The notes below the pieces were generated by a model. The model was not told the DNA's origin. It searched no databases and saw nothing but the letters and a program-made list of their open reading frames with translations. This document shows, one piece after another, positions 26,039 through 34,395 of a DNA stretch of 42,397 nt (positions are counted from its first letter, which is position 1; each line of letters begins with the position of its first letter). This DNA comes from an uncultured Rubrobacteraceae bacterium. Lineage in GTDB: Bacteria; Actinomycetota; Rubrobacteria; Rubrobacterales; Rubrobacteraceae. The position numbers were made by a program, and so were the translations under genes. Location of the stretch: positions 1 to 42,397 of the forward strand of contig CADCVI010000073.1 in NCBI GenBank assembly GCA_902806105.1, read 5' to 3'.

Positions 26039-27220
26039 GTGAGGGAGAAGGGCGTCGACAGGCGCGCGATGTCCGTCCTCTCGGCCGGTCACCTGTTCAC
26101 GGACCTGAACCAGGGGGCCGTGGCGGCGCTCGTCCCGTTCTTCGTCTCCGAGCGAGGGCTCTCGCTCGCGGCGGCCGGCTCTCTCGTCCTCGCGGCGACC
26201 CTCAGCTCCTCCATCGTCCAGCCGCTCTTCGGCCTGTTCTCGGACAAGAAGCCTATCCCGTCCCTCATGCCGCTCGGGGTGCTGTTCGGCGGGGTTGGCG
26301 TGGCGCTCGCGGGGGTGGCGCCGTCTTTCCCCTGGATCTTTCTGTGCGTAGTCCTCTCCGGGTTGGGGGTCGCGGCCTTTCACCCGGAGTCCGCCCGCTT
26401 CGCCAACTACGTCTCCGGCTCCCGGCGCGCCCGGGGCATGAGCTTCTTCTCCGTCGGCGGTAACGCCGGCTTCGCCCTGGGTCCCGTGCTCGCCACCCCG
26501 CTCGTCCTCGTCTTCGGGCTCCCGGGGACGCTCTTCCTCGCCCTCCCGGCCCTCATCATGGGGCTCGTCCTCTTCCGCGAGCTGCCCCGGCTCCTCTCGT
26601 TCAGCCCCGACGGGGTAGGGAGCGAGGAGAAGGGGAAGCCGGTGACGGCGCCGGACCTCTGGCTGCCCTTCTCGCTCATGGTCGGGGTCGTCACCGTCCG
26701 CTCGTTCGTGTACTTCGGGCTCGTGACCTTCGTCGCCTCGTACTACATCCGGGACCTCGGCACGTCACCGGGGCTCGCGAACGCGGCCCTCGCCGTCATG
26801 CTCTTCGCGGGCGCGGCCGGGACGCTCGCCCTCGGCACCGTCGCCGACAGGTTCGGCCGCAGGACCGTCCTCGCCGCCACGATGCTCGTCCTGGCACCCC
26901 TGCTCTACGGCTTTACCCTCTCCGGCCCCCTCGTCGGGATGCTGTTCCTCGCGCTCATCGGCGCGTTCACCATCGGCACCTTCGGCGTCACCGTGGTACT
27001 CGGGCAGGAGTACCTGCCCGGCAGGATCGGGGTCGCCGCCGGGATCACGATGGGGCTCTCCATCGGCCTCGGCGGCGTCGGTGCCCCGCTCTTCGGCGCC
27101 TTCGCCGATGCCAACGGCCTCCCGGCGCTCATGCTGGTCCTCGTCGCTCTCCCCCCGTTGGGCCTCGCGCTCTCCCTCGCCCTGCCCCGCAACCCGCGAG
27201 GGACGCGCCCGAAGGCGTGA
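26039..27220 (+). CDS. MFS exporter of the fosmidomycin-resistance (Fsr) type
   Basis: A 393-residue transporter with about 12 helices. It has the Fsr-type traits HLFTDLNQGAVAALVPFF in helix 1, and GLGVAAFHPESARFANY at the helix 4-5 region, where the HPE motif is characteristic. A motif A-like GTVADRFGRRTVL lies in the second half. Fsr proteins export fosmidomycin and related small molecules by proton antiport; the natural substrate is unknown. GTG 26039 has no strong ribosome site. It shares little with the MFS protein at 7.2 kb. Confidence 0.88.
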   Translation: MREKGVDRRAMSVLSAGHLFTDLNQGAVAALVPFFVSERGLSLAAAGSLVLAATLSSSIVQPLFGLFSDKKPIPSLMPLGVLFGGVGVALAGVAPSFPWIFLCVVLSGLGVAAFHPESARFANYVSGSRRARGMSFFSVGGNAGFALGPVLATPLVLVFGLPGTLFLALPALIMGLVLFRELPRLLSFSPDGVGSEEKGKPVTAPDLWLPFSLMVGVVTVRSFVYFGLVTFVASYYIRDLGTSPGLANAALAVMLFAGAAGTLALGTVADRFGRRTVLAATMLVLAPLLYGFTLSGPLVGMLFLALIGAFTIGTFGVTVVLGQEYLPGRIGVAAGITMGLSIGLGGVGAPLFGAFADANGLPALMLVLVALPPLGLALSLALPRNPRGTRPKA

Positions 27221-27334
27221 GCTGCGGGTTTTCGGATCGTCCGCTGTAAAAGAAACGGCATACACCTGCTGCGCATTGAGTACCATTGAGCGAGTGAAAG
27301 GTTTTCCCACAAACATCGTCCGGGGCGATTAGGT

Positions 27335-29776
27335 ATGTTCGGCGCGCTCGGCCGGTTCTCTTACCGATACCGCTGGCCGATCCTCGCGGTCTGGGGCCTG
27401 CTACTCGTCGGAAGCGCGTTCTTCGCCCCGAATCTCTCGGACCGCCTCAAGGGCGGCGGCTTCAGTGGCGCGGGCTCGGACGCCGAGAAGGTCCAAGACG
27501 TCCTGCTCGAGGAGTTCGGGGCCTCGCCCGCCATCGTTACGGTGGTCTTCGACGGCGATGGTACTTCCGCGACGAGCCCCGAGTTCCAGGAGGCGCAGGA
27601 CAAGGCGCTCGAAGACGTGAGCGGCATCGAGCAGGTCCGCGATGTCACCACCTACTCGGAGACCCGCGACCCGCTGTTTATCTCCAAGGACGACGAGAAA
27701 AGCTACGCTCTCGTCAGCTTCGGCGTCTCCGTGGACGAGACGCAGGGCCTGGTGGACGAGGTCCGCGCCAGGGTCCGCTCGGAGGAGCTCACCACATACG
27801 TCACCGGGGCCCCGGCCGTCTACGAGGACATAACCGAGGCGAGCAACGAGGACATCCGCAGGGCCGAGAAGTACGCGTTCCCGCTCGCGCTCCTGATCCT
27901 GATCGTCGCCTTCGGCAGCCTCGTGGCCGCCGGCGTGCCGGTCGTCATCGGCGGCGCGAGCGTAGCCGTCACCCTGTCGGTCCTGTACTTCGTCGCGGGC
28001 GCCTACGACATGTCGTTCTTTGTCCTCACGATCTCCACGATGCTAGGGCTCGGCCTCGGTATCGACTACGCCCTCTTCGCCGTCAGCCGCTTCCGTGAGG
28101 AGCTGGAGAACTATTCGGTCGCCGAGGCGGTCCCGCGCACCGTGGAGACGGCGGGGAGGAGCATCTTCTTCAGCGGCACGGCAGTTCTGATCGGCCTGAT
28201 GGGCCTGCTCTTCTTCCCGTACATGTTCATGCGCTCCATCGGTGTGGCGGGCTCGTTCGTTGTCTTCGTCTCCGTCGCCGCCGCCCTGACGCTCCTCCCG
28301 GCGCTCCTCTCCGTGCTAGGGCACAGGATCAACGCCCTCTCCCTGCGCCGGCGCCGGAACTCCGAGCCCGTCGGGGCGAGCTTCTGGGCCCGGAGCGCCG
28401 AGATCGTGATGACGCATCCCTTCGTCGTCCTCCTCGCCGTCGGCGCGATCCTCTTCGCCCTCCTCTACCCCGCGCTGCACATGCGCGTCGGCATCCCCGA
28501 GGCGACCGTCCTCCCGACCCGCTACGAGTCGCGCGTCGGCGACGACATCCTCAAGCGCGACTTCGACTACGCCCGCCTCACCCCGATCGAGATGGTAGCC
28601 ACCCTCCCCGGCGACCCCCTGACCCCCGAGAACCTCACAAAGGTACGCGACCTCGGCGGGAGCGTCGGCGAGACCGGCGGCATCGAGAGCGTCGAGAGCA
28701 TCTACACCGTCGGCGAGCAGACGACCCGCGCCTACGTGGAGCGAGTAACCTCTGCCCGCGAAGATGCGGAAACGCAGGCCGCGACGCAGGTAGACGCCGC
28801 CGTGCGGGACGGGCTCGCGGGCCTCGAAGCCCAGTACGGCTTCGTGCCGCCGGGTGCGGAGGAAGAGGTCCGGGCGGAGGCCGAGCGCCGCGCCGCAGCG
28901 GAGATCGAGGACCGCGTCCCCGGGTTGCCCGAGGGAGTGAACCTCGACGGCACCGCCACCCCGGAGGGCATCGCGAACGTCCTCGCCCTCCCCGAGGTCC
29001 GGGGATCCGAAGAGGTAAAGGGCGCGCTGCGGACGTTCGTCGCCGGAGACCTCACCATCCTCAGGGCCGTCACCGTGCCGAACCCCTACACCGGGGAGGC
29101 CCGCGCCGTCGTCGACGAGGTGCGGGCCGTCGAGGCGCCCGCGGGGGTCGAGTACATCGTCGGCGGCCTCTCCGCCGGTCAGAAAGACTTCATCACCAAC
29201 CTCTACGGCAACGTGCCGTATGCCGTCGCGTTCGTGCTCGGGGTGACGTACCTGATCCTCTTCATCACCTTCCGCTCTTTCTTTATCCCCCTGAAGGCGG
29301 TAATCGTCAACATCCTGAGCCTGACCGCGAGCTTCGGCGCGATGGTCTTCGTCTTCCAGGACGGCAACCTCTCCGGCCTCCTGAACTTCGCGCCCCTGGG
29401 TTTCGTCGACGCGACGGTCCCTATCCTTATGTTCTGCACGATCTTCGGGGTCTCGATGGACTACGAGGTCTTCCTGCTCTCGCGCATCCGCGAGGCATAC
29501 GAGCACGGCGACTCGAACACCGCGAGCGTCTCCAAGGGCCTCGTCTCCACCGCCGGTATCATCACCTCCGCCGCCGCCATAATCATCGTCGTCACCGGCG
29601 CCTTCGCCTTTACCGGGATCGTGACGACGAAGGCCGTCGGTCTTGGCCTCGCCGTCGCCGTCTTCGTAGATGCCACCATCATCCGCGTCCTCCTCGTCCC
29701 GGCCACCATGCGAATCCTCGGCGACTGGAACTGGTGGCCCGGTGGCCGCAAGAGCATCTTCAAGCAGAAGGGCTAG
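27335..29776 (+). CDS. MMPL/RND-family membrane transporter
   Basis: An 813-residue protein with the RND-type duplicated layout: one helix, an extracytoplasmic loop, five helices, a second long extracytoplasmic loop (about 390-615), then five helices and a short tail. The functional GxDY motifs are present as GIDYALFAVSRFREE and SMDYEVFLLSRIREA. MMPL proteins in actinobacteria export lipids such as mycolates, polyketide lipids or hopanoids. No lipid-synthesis genes adjoin it here, so the substrate is open. ATG 27335 is followed by the typical GRFSYRYRWPILAVW N-terminus. Confidence 0.93.
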   Translation: MFGALGRFSYRYRWPILAVWGLLLVGSAFFAPNLSDRLKGGGFSGAGSDAEKVQDVLLEEFGASPAIVTVVFDGDGTSATSPEFQEAQDKALEDVSGIEQVRDVTTYSETRDPLFISKDDEKSYALVSFGVSVDETQGLVDEVRARVRSEELTTYVTGAPAVYEDITEASNEDIRRAEKYAFPLALLILIVAFGSLVAAGVPVVIGGASVAVTLSVLYFVAGAYDMSFFVLTISTMLGLGLGIDYALFAVSRFREELENYSVAEAVPRTVETAGRSIFFSGTAVLIGLMGLLFFPYMFMRSIGVAGSFVVFVSVAAALTLLPALLSVLGHRINALSLRRRRNSEPVGASFWARSAEIVMTHPFVVLLAVGAILFALLYPALHMRVGIPEATVLPTRYESRVGDDILKRDFDYARLTPIEMVATLPGDPLTPENLTKVRDLGGSVGETGGIESVESIYTVGEQTTRAYVERVTSAREDAETQAATQVDAAVRDGLAGLEAQYGFVPPGAEEEVRAEAERRAAAEIEDRVPGLPEGVNLDGTATPEGIANVLALPEVRGSEEVKGALRTFVAGDLTILRAVTVPNPYTGEARAVVDEVRAVEAPAGVEYIVGGLSAGQKDFITNLYGNVPYAVAFVLGVTYLILFITFRSFFIPLKAVIVNILSLTASFGAMVFVFQDGNLSGLLNFAPLGFVDATVPILMFCTIFGVSMDYEVFLLSRIREAYEHGDSNTASVSKGLVSTAGIITSAAAIIIVVTGAFAFTGIVTTKAVGLGLAVAVFVDATIIRVLLVPATMRILGDWNWWPGGRKSIFKQKG

Positions 29777-30018
29777 AGAAACTCCGCCCCGGAACCCGAG
29801 GTTCGAGGACGAGTACCGCGAGGGAGAGAACCCTCAGGGAACGGCGCACGACCGGCTGATCTGGACGCTAAAGGAAACGTGGTACGGCGGGATCCACAGG
29901 TCGTAAGGGAGTTTCTCCCGGTGTCCATAGAAACACCGAAACGCTCGTGTACATCGTACAGTTCTAATGGCGTTGCTCGTCGGAGGATCGCTCTACCATC
30001 GGAGCCTGGCTTGCCGCC
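29777..30018. other. Spacer after the MMPL gene with an open coding-like fragment
   Basis: One frame in 29800-29906 reads FEDEYREGENPQGT then LIWTLKETWYGG and stops at 29904. It has no own start codon nearby and is not recognised. It may be a gene remnant or chance. Confidence 0.2.
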
Positions 30019-30522
30019 TCATGTGCCGTGCCCTGCGGCGGCTCCCCCGGCAAGCAGGTGGAGGAGGTGTCCGACAAGCAGGGCAGCGGTCGTGAGGACT
30101 ATCAGGACCTTAACCTTCCTCTCGTAAGGGAAGTCCCTCATGACCAGAGCACTCAGTGCGAGGACGATCCCCAATTCGGATGCCGCGGCGCACAAGTCCA
30201 CGAACCCGAACCCCTCCACCTCGCCTGCGTGCGGCCCTACGAACGGTACGCCCACGGTCCTCGTCAGGAGATACGCTGCAAGAAGGGAAAGGTTGACGAA
30301 GATGCCTGCGAGAAACAGCGGCCGTCGGGGCCATCTCGTGAGCACGATTCCATAAACACCTTGAGCTACGGCCGCCGCGAGGAAGGAGGCCCCGTACCCC
30401 CACCAGATCTGCATATGCTCCGGCATCGTCCAAAGGTGTGAGAGCGCGGCCAGGAGCGAGAGGGCCGCCGCCACGTACACGAGCGATCCGTAGTGGCCCT
30501 TCTCGCGTGTCCCTACTTCCAT
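30019..30522 (-). CDS. Unknown membrane protein, about five helices
   Basis: A 167-residue protein from ATG 30522. Hydrophobic segments are at about 11-28, 40-60, 65-90, 105-125 and 138-160. The N-terminal block SHLWTMPEHMQIWWGYG is rich in aromatic and His residues between helices 1 and 2, a pattern seen in small actinobacterial membrane proteins, but I cannot name the family. The frame continues 62 codons further upstream, but that extension is Pro/Arg rich and overlaps the next gene, so I reject it. It shares a strand with the DUF4383 gene 118 bp upstream. Confidence 0.7.
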   Translation of the reverse strand: MEVGTREKGHYGSLVYVAAALSLLAALSHLWTMPEHMQIWWGYGASFLAAAVAQGVYGIVLTRWPRRPLFLAGIFVNLSLLAAYLLTRTVGVPFVGPHAGEVEGFGFVDLCAAASELGIVLALSALVMRDFPYERKVKVLIVLTTAALLVGHLLHLLAGGAAAGHGT

Positions 30523-30640
30523 ACGGGATCGCCGGGGCGGGGGAGGGGGGAACGCCCGCCCCACTTGGACGGGTATTCCCCCCTCACGCCCGCGCCAGGG
30601 TACATGTCGAGCATCCGCAGCGTCGGAGCTTTCGCGAAGG

Positions 30641-31018
30641 TCAGCTGCGGGCAGAGGTGCTGCGGCCCGGAACCCCGGCGACCACGAGCGCCAGAACGCC
30701 CAGGGCAAGGTGGACCAGATTGTCGAAGATGGTGTAGCCGTTCGGGATCAGGCCGAAGAGCGTCGGTACGATGAAGCCGAGAATACCAACGAGCAGGTAC
30801 ACGACCCCTACGACACCCACCACCGTCCTGACCGTGCCCCCATCCGTCCTCCCGAAGCCGACGTAGGCTAGAAGGCCGCCGGAGAGCAAGTGGACGATGT
30901 CCTCCAAGAGGTCGATGTTGAGTATGCCTAGAAACAACTCGTCCCCGAGAAGCAACCCCACCACTCCAAGAAGGATCAACACCACCCCAACAATCTGCGC
31001 GTACTGTCGTGCCAGCAT
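30641..31018 (-). CDS. DUF4383 membrane protein
   Basis: A 125-residue protein of four helices. The family pattern is clear: YAQIVGVVLILLGVVGLL, LLEDIVHLLSGGLLAYVGF, VYLLVGILGFI, and FDNLVHLALGVLALVVA, a duplicated two-helix unit with conserved N/D-x-V-H-L. The ATG at 31018 follows GGAAGGAG; an upstream in-frame start at 31084 lacks a site. DUF4383 genes are common in actinobacteria, of unknown role. It is divergent from the second fur gene, with 140 bp shared, so regulation by Fur is possible. Confidence 0.85.
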   Translation of the reverse strand: MLARQYAQIVGVVLILLGVVGLLLGDELFLGILNIDLLEDIVHLLSGGLLAYVGFGRTDGGTVRTVVGVVGVVYLLVGILGFIVPTLFGLIPNGYTIFDNLVHLALGVLALVVAGVPGRSTSARS

Positions 31019-31123
31019 TTTTTCTCCTTCCGTCGACACACCCAACCGATATGCAAATACCCGAAATGAGGAGGGAGCAACCACTTACCGCTCGTGATTT
31101 TCGACTACTTACAAGAGTGATTA

Positions 31124-31152
31124 TTGATCCTGAAAGCAGGCTAGGCTACACT
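31124..31152 (+). promoter_or_regulatory. Promoter of the second fur gene, leaderless
   Basis: TTGATC (31124-31129), a 17-bp spacer and TACACT (31147-31152), ending 6 nt before ATG 31159. This is the best-formed leaderless promoter in the window. Confidence 0.65.
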
Positions 31153-31158
31153 AACGAT

Positions 31159-31572
31159 ATGAGCGAGTTGGAGCAGTTACTCAGGAACCGCGGGTATCGT
31201 CTGACGAACCAGCGGCGGGTGATCGTGGGGGAGTTGGAGGGTGCCCGGCATCTTTCGGCGGAGGAGTTGCACGATCGTTTGAAGGGTGAGCATCCGGAGC
31301 TCGGGCTCTCGACTGTGTACCGTACGTTGGATCTCCTGCACGAGTTGGGGATCGTGCGCAAGGAGGACTTCGGGGAGGGGTACTCCCGGTACGAGCTGAC
31401 GACGGAGCGGATGCACCACCACGCTCGTTGCAGGGAGTGCGGCGGCGTTATCGAGTTCAACGAGGAGCTCATGGAGTACCTCGCGCTCCAGGTCGAGCGC
31501 GAGACCGGTTTCGTCACGGAGTGGCACGAGATCACGCTGCACGGCCGGTGCGCTGTCTGCTCGGCCTCCTGA
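31159..31572 (+). CDS. Fur-family metalloregulator (second copy)
   Basis: A 137-residue Fur protein with winged helix (RGYRLTNQRRVIVGELEG, STVYRTLDLLHELGIV), HHHARCRECG and CAVC for structural zinc. The C-terminus ends immediately after the second CxxC pair. The regulatory sites look complete. Start is ATG 31159 (MSELEQLL), set by the TTGATC-17-TACACT promoter; a longer frame from 31009 would run through the promoter. It differs clearly from the copy at 24 kb, so the two probably sense different metals. Confidence 0.92.
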   Translation: MSELEQLLRNRGYRLTNQRRVIVGELEGARHLSAEELHDRLKGEHPELGLSTVYRTLDLLHELGIVRKEDFGEGYSRYELTTERMHHHARCRECGGVIEFNEELMEYLALQVERETGFVTEWHEITLHGRCAVCSAS

Positions 31573-31875
31573 AGCCCGTAGTTCGCACATCAGAGCCGGA
31601 GGTTGAGGAACTCATGCGCTCGCATCCAGACTCTCGCTCCACGCATACCTTCTTGCGATAACGCGTCCCCGCAGGGTCGGCCTGGGGCGTAGCGAGTCGC
31701 CGGACTATAGGCGGCCAGCACGAGAACCGCGACCACTACCAGGAGGGTCGCAACCTCTCAGGAGGCCAGACCCTAGTACATCAAGTCGATGATGCCGTCC
31801 ACCTGCAACCGTGCAACTGGCAGAGCTTCCTCCCCGGTTAGCCGGTTATCCTGAACGACCGATATGCACGATGCC
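31573..31875. other. 303-bp spacer with no supportable gene
   Basis: An open plus-strand stretch near 31710-31841 reads HQVDDAVHLQ and NWQSFLPG before a stop, but has no start codon or recognisable family. No clear hairpin or promoter is seen. Confidence 0.3.
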
Positions 31876-32634
31876 TTACAGGGCGAGCTTCGTGCCGTCA
31901 CCCGCGACCAACACCTCTCCCTCGAAGCCGCGCCCGACCTCGTTCGCAAGGTCTAGCTCGTCCGCGGGCGGATACACGTGGGTCAACACGACGCGCTCGA
32001 CCCCTGCTTCCGAGGCGATCCTGGCGGCGCCGGATGGGGTGAGGTGACCGGGCACCGGAGAGGCATCGGGGAAGGAACATTCTATGAGGAGGGTGTGGGC
32101 CCCGCGGGCAAGCTCGACGACTGAAGGTGAATACTCGGTGTCGCCGGTGTAGACGAAGGAGCCGCTCTCGCCCTCGATGCGGTAGGCGATGCTCTCCGGA
32201 CGGTGCTCCGCAGGGGCCCAGAGGAGGCGGCCGCCCGGCAGCTCCACGGGGGAGGGGCAGTGGTGGGGCAGCTCGATCACCTCCGTCGGATAATCTCCGA
32301 GCATCCACTCGCCCCAGACGTCCGTTATCTTGGCGAAGAACCCCTCGAACGGCTCGGGGCCGTACAGGGAGAGCGGTCTCTCTCGCCCCGTCGCGGACCC
32401 GTACTTCAGGGCGAACATCAGCGGGACGACGTCCACCGTGTGGTCGGGGTGGAAGTGGGTGAAGAAGATCCTATCTACCGAGAACGGGTCGAGGCCGGCC
32501 CGCAGCATCCCACGCACGGCCCCGGAGCCGAGGTCGAAGACCAGCGTCTCGCCCCCCGCCTCCACGACGACGCAGCTCTGCCTGCGCTCGATGAGCGGGA
32601 CGGCCGTGCCAGTACCCACTACGGTCACCTGCAA
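31876..32634 (-). CDS. Metallo-beta-lactamase fold hydrolase, RNase Z-like
   Basis: A 252-residue protein. The zinc motif is HFHPDH (H60, H62, D64, H65), with later ligands in APAEHRPES, YTGDTEYSP and LTHVYPP. The start VTVVGTGTAVPLIERRQSC is typical of the RNase Z/arylsulfatase/phosphonate hydrolase branch. It lacks the long RNase Z exosite arm, so a small-molecule phosphodiesterase or esterase is also possible. It begins 4 bp after the PAP2 gene ends, so the two form an operon and are probably co-translated. Confidence 0.87.
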   Translation of the reverse strand: MQVTVVGTGTAVPLIERRQSCVVVEAGGETLVFDLGSGAVRGMLRAGLDPFSVDRIFFTHFHPDHTVDVVPLMFALKYGSATGRERPLSLYGPEPFEGFFAKITDVWGEWMLGDYPTEVIELPHHCPSPVELPGGRLLWAPAEHRPESIAYRIEGESGSFVYTGDTEYSPSVVELARGAHTLLIECSFPDASPVPGHLTPSGAARIASEAGVERVVLTHVYPPADELDLANEVGRGFEGEVLVAGDGTKLAL

Positions 32635-32638
32635 GATC

Positions 32639-33244
32639 TCAAGCCTCCTTCTCGAATGCCCACAACAGCCCCGCCAGCCCCAGAAGCGCGCCCCCTAAGA
32701 CGTCCGAGGCCCAGTGGACCCCGAGGTAGACGCGGCTCGCCGCGAGCGCGACCATCACCGCCAGGACGCCGGCCCTGACGAGCCAAACTTCGGAGAGCAG
32801 GTACAGGGCGCCGAAGAGGATCACCGCCCGGAGCATGTGGCCGCTCGGATACGGGTAGTCGTAACGGACGTCGACCACCGGCGAGTAGTCCAGGGAACGT
32901 CCCGAGCCCTCCGGGAGCGGGACCGCCGGGAGGTAGAGCTTCATCAGGAGTTCCAGGATGCCCGTCCCCACGAACGCCACGAGGAGCCGTACCGCGAGTC
33001 CCCGCCGCCGCGTGAAGAAGAGCCAGGCTAGCAGAGCTCCCAGCCCTATCGCCGTAACCTCCAAGCCCCCGAAGAAGGAAGACGCCGCCGAAGCCCGATC
33101 CAGAGCCGCCGAGGGAGCGGACTGGGACGTCCTCAACAGCCACAGATCCAGCCCGTACAGCCAGCCCAGCCCAACCATCGCGGAGAGGGCGGCGAAGAGG
33201 GCGAAGACCGCCCTGGCGCCGCGCCCGTGCCCATTCTTGCCCAT
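32639..33244 (-). CDS. PAP2-type membrane phosphatase
   Basis: A 201-residue membrane enzyme of about five to six helices. The three PAP2 motifs are visible: K102 region, PSGH at 133-136 and SRVYLGVHWASDVLGG at 170-185, with both catalytic histidines. PAP2 enzymes dephosphorylate lipid phosphates such as undecaprenyl pyrophosphate or phosphatidate. UppP at 37 kb is the unrelated BacA-type enzyme, so the two may overlap in lipid carrier recycling (inference). ATG 33244 is preceded at six bases by TAACCT and lacks a ribosome site. It heads the operon with the MBL-fold gene. Confidence 0.9.
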   Translation of the reverse strand: MGKNGHGRGARAVFALFAALSAMVGLGWLYGLDLWLLRTSQSAPSAALDRASAASSFFGGLEVTAIGLGALLAWLFFTRRRGLAVRLLVAFVGTGILELLMKLYLPAVPLPEGSGRSLDYSPVVDVRYDYPYPSGHMLRAVILFGALYLLSEVWLVRAGVLAVMVALAASRVYLGVHWASDVLGGALLGLAGLLWAFEKEA

Positions 33245-33271
33245 ATCGGGAGGTTAGCAGAGCCGGGCACG

Positions 33272-33301
33272 AAAAAAGGCCGGATCCCGAAGGACCCGGC
33301 C
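33272..33301 (-). terminator. Intrinsic terminator of the sigma factor gene
   Basis: A 10-bp stem with one G-U pair (33278-33287 with 33292-33301), TTCG tetraloop, then six T on the minus strand. It ends the sigma transcript 28 bp after its stop. Confidence 0.93.
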
Positions 33302-33328
33302 CCACGATTTTCTCGATGCCCTCGAGCC

Positions 33329-34213
33329 CTAGGCGACGGCGTCGCGCAGGATGCGCCCGTACTCCCCGCCCTTGAGGATCCGCTCGGCCTCGCGCTGGAG
33401 CTGGCGGACCCTCTCCCGCGAGATCTCCAGCTCGTCCCCGAGCTCCGCGAGGGTGGCCGGGTCGCGGTCGTCGAGGCCGTAGCGGCGGACGAGGACGTAC
33501 CGGGCGCGCTCCGGCAGCCGCTCGATCGCCTCCTTGAGGTGCTCGGTCTCCATCTCGCGCATCACCTCGCCGGCAGTGTCCGAGGCCTTCTCGTCCTCCA
33601 CGAAATCCCCGAGCTGGGAGGAGGTCTCGTCCGAAGAGACCGGCTGGTCCAGGCTCGTCGCGTCCGGCATGGCGCTCATGGTCAGCCTTACCTCGTCGAT
33701 GGCCCACTCCAGCCTCCCGGCCACCTCTTCCTCGTCGGGCTCCCTCTCAAGCTCGGCGGAGAGCTCGTTGTAGGCCCGGGAGACCTTGCGGATCTTCTCG
33801 GTCATGTGCACCGGTACGCGGATCGTGCGCCCCTTGTCGGCCACGGCACGCTGCACGGCCTGGCGTATCCACCAGGTGGCGTAGGTGGAGAAGCGGAATC
33901 CCCGGTCGGGGTCGAACTTCTCCACGGCCTTCATCAGGCCGATGTTCCCCTCCTGGATCAGGTCCTCGAACGGCAACCCGTAGCCGCGGTACTTCTTGGC
34001 GACGCTGACCACGAGGCGCAGGTTCTTCTCGATCAGCTTCTGGCGGGCCCTGGCGTCACCGGATTTTGCCCTGCCCGAAAGGTCTATCTCCTCGGCGTGG
34101 GTCAGCAGGTTCCCCTGCCCGATGTGCGCGAGGTACTTCGCGAGGAGTTCCGGAGTCTCGGCCTCCCTCTCGCTCTTGACAGTGGCCGGCTTCTTCGTGG
34201 TCTCGATAGCCAT
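33329..34213 (-). CDS. RNA polymerase sigma-70 factor, primary-like (SigA/SigB type)
   Basis: A 294-residue sigma factor. Region 1.2 begins at [15 protein letters not shown], region 2 includes [36 protein letters not shown] and [17 protein letters not shown] (-10 recognition), region 3 follows [10 protein letters not shown], and region 4.2 ends [16 protein letters not shown] (-35 recognition). It lacks the long acidic region 1.1. It is either the housekeeping factor of this lineage or a close group 2 paralogue. ATG 34213 with GGGAGGGCGA is the start; the longer frame to 34330 is unsupported. It has its own terminator. Confidence 0.93.
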   Translation of the reverse strand: MAIETTKKPATVKSEREAETPELLAKYLAHIGQGNLLTHAEEIDLSGRAKSGDARARQKLIEKNLRLVVSVAKKYRGYGLPFEDLIQEGNIGLMKAVEKFDPDRGFRFSTYATWWIRQAVQRAVADKGRTIRVPVHMTEKIRKVSRAYNELSAELEREPDEEEVAGRLEWAIDEVRLTMSAMPDATSLDQPVSSDETSSQLGDFVEDEKASDTAGEVMREMETEHLKEAIERLPERARYVLVRRYGLDDRDPATLAELGDELEISRERVRQLQREAERILKGGEYGRILRDAVA

Positions 34214-34395
34214 TCGCCCTCCCGGGGTGCCCAACGGCAAAAAATCGTTTCGAAAACTACTCTTGATATTACCCCTCAAAATCCATTTCCAAACGGTCCC
34301 TCCTTCCCCCCGAACCATGTTTTCTGGCACTGCTATTGCGTATACGCGGCGGGGAGGGGAGAGGTTTCGCGGGTGATGTGTTAATAATTATGCTT

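Noticed and set aside
30523..30708. N-terminal extension of the five-helix membrane protein
   Set aside because: Pro/Arg-rich translation and overlap with the DUF4383 gene; the helices begin just after ATG 30522.
31009..31158. N-terminal extension of the second Fur protein
   Set aside because: It would translate through a good TTGATC-17-TACACT promoter, and Fur homology starts after ATG 31159.
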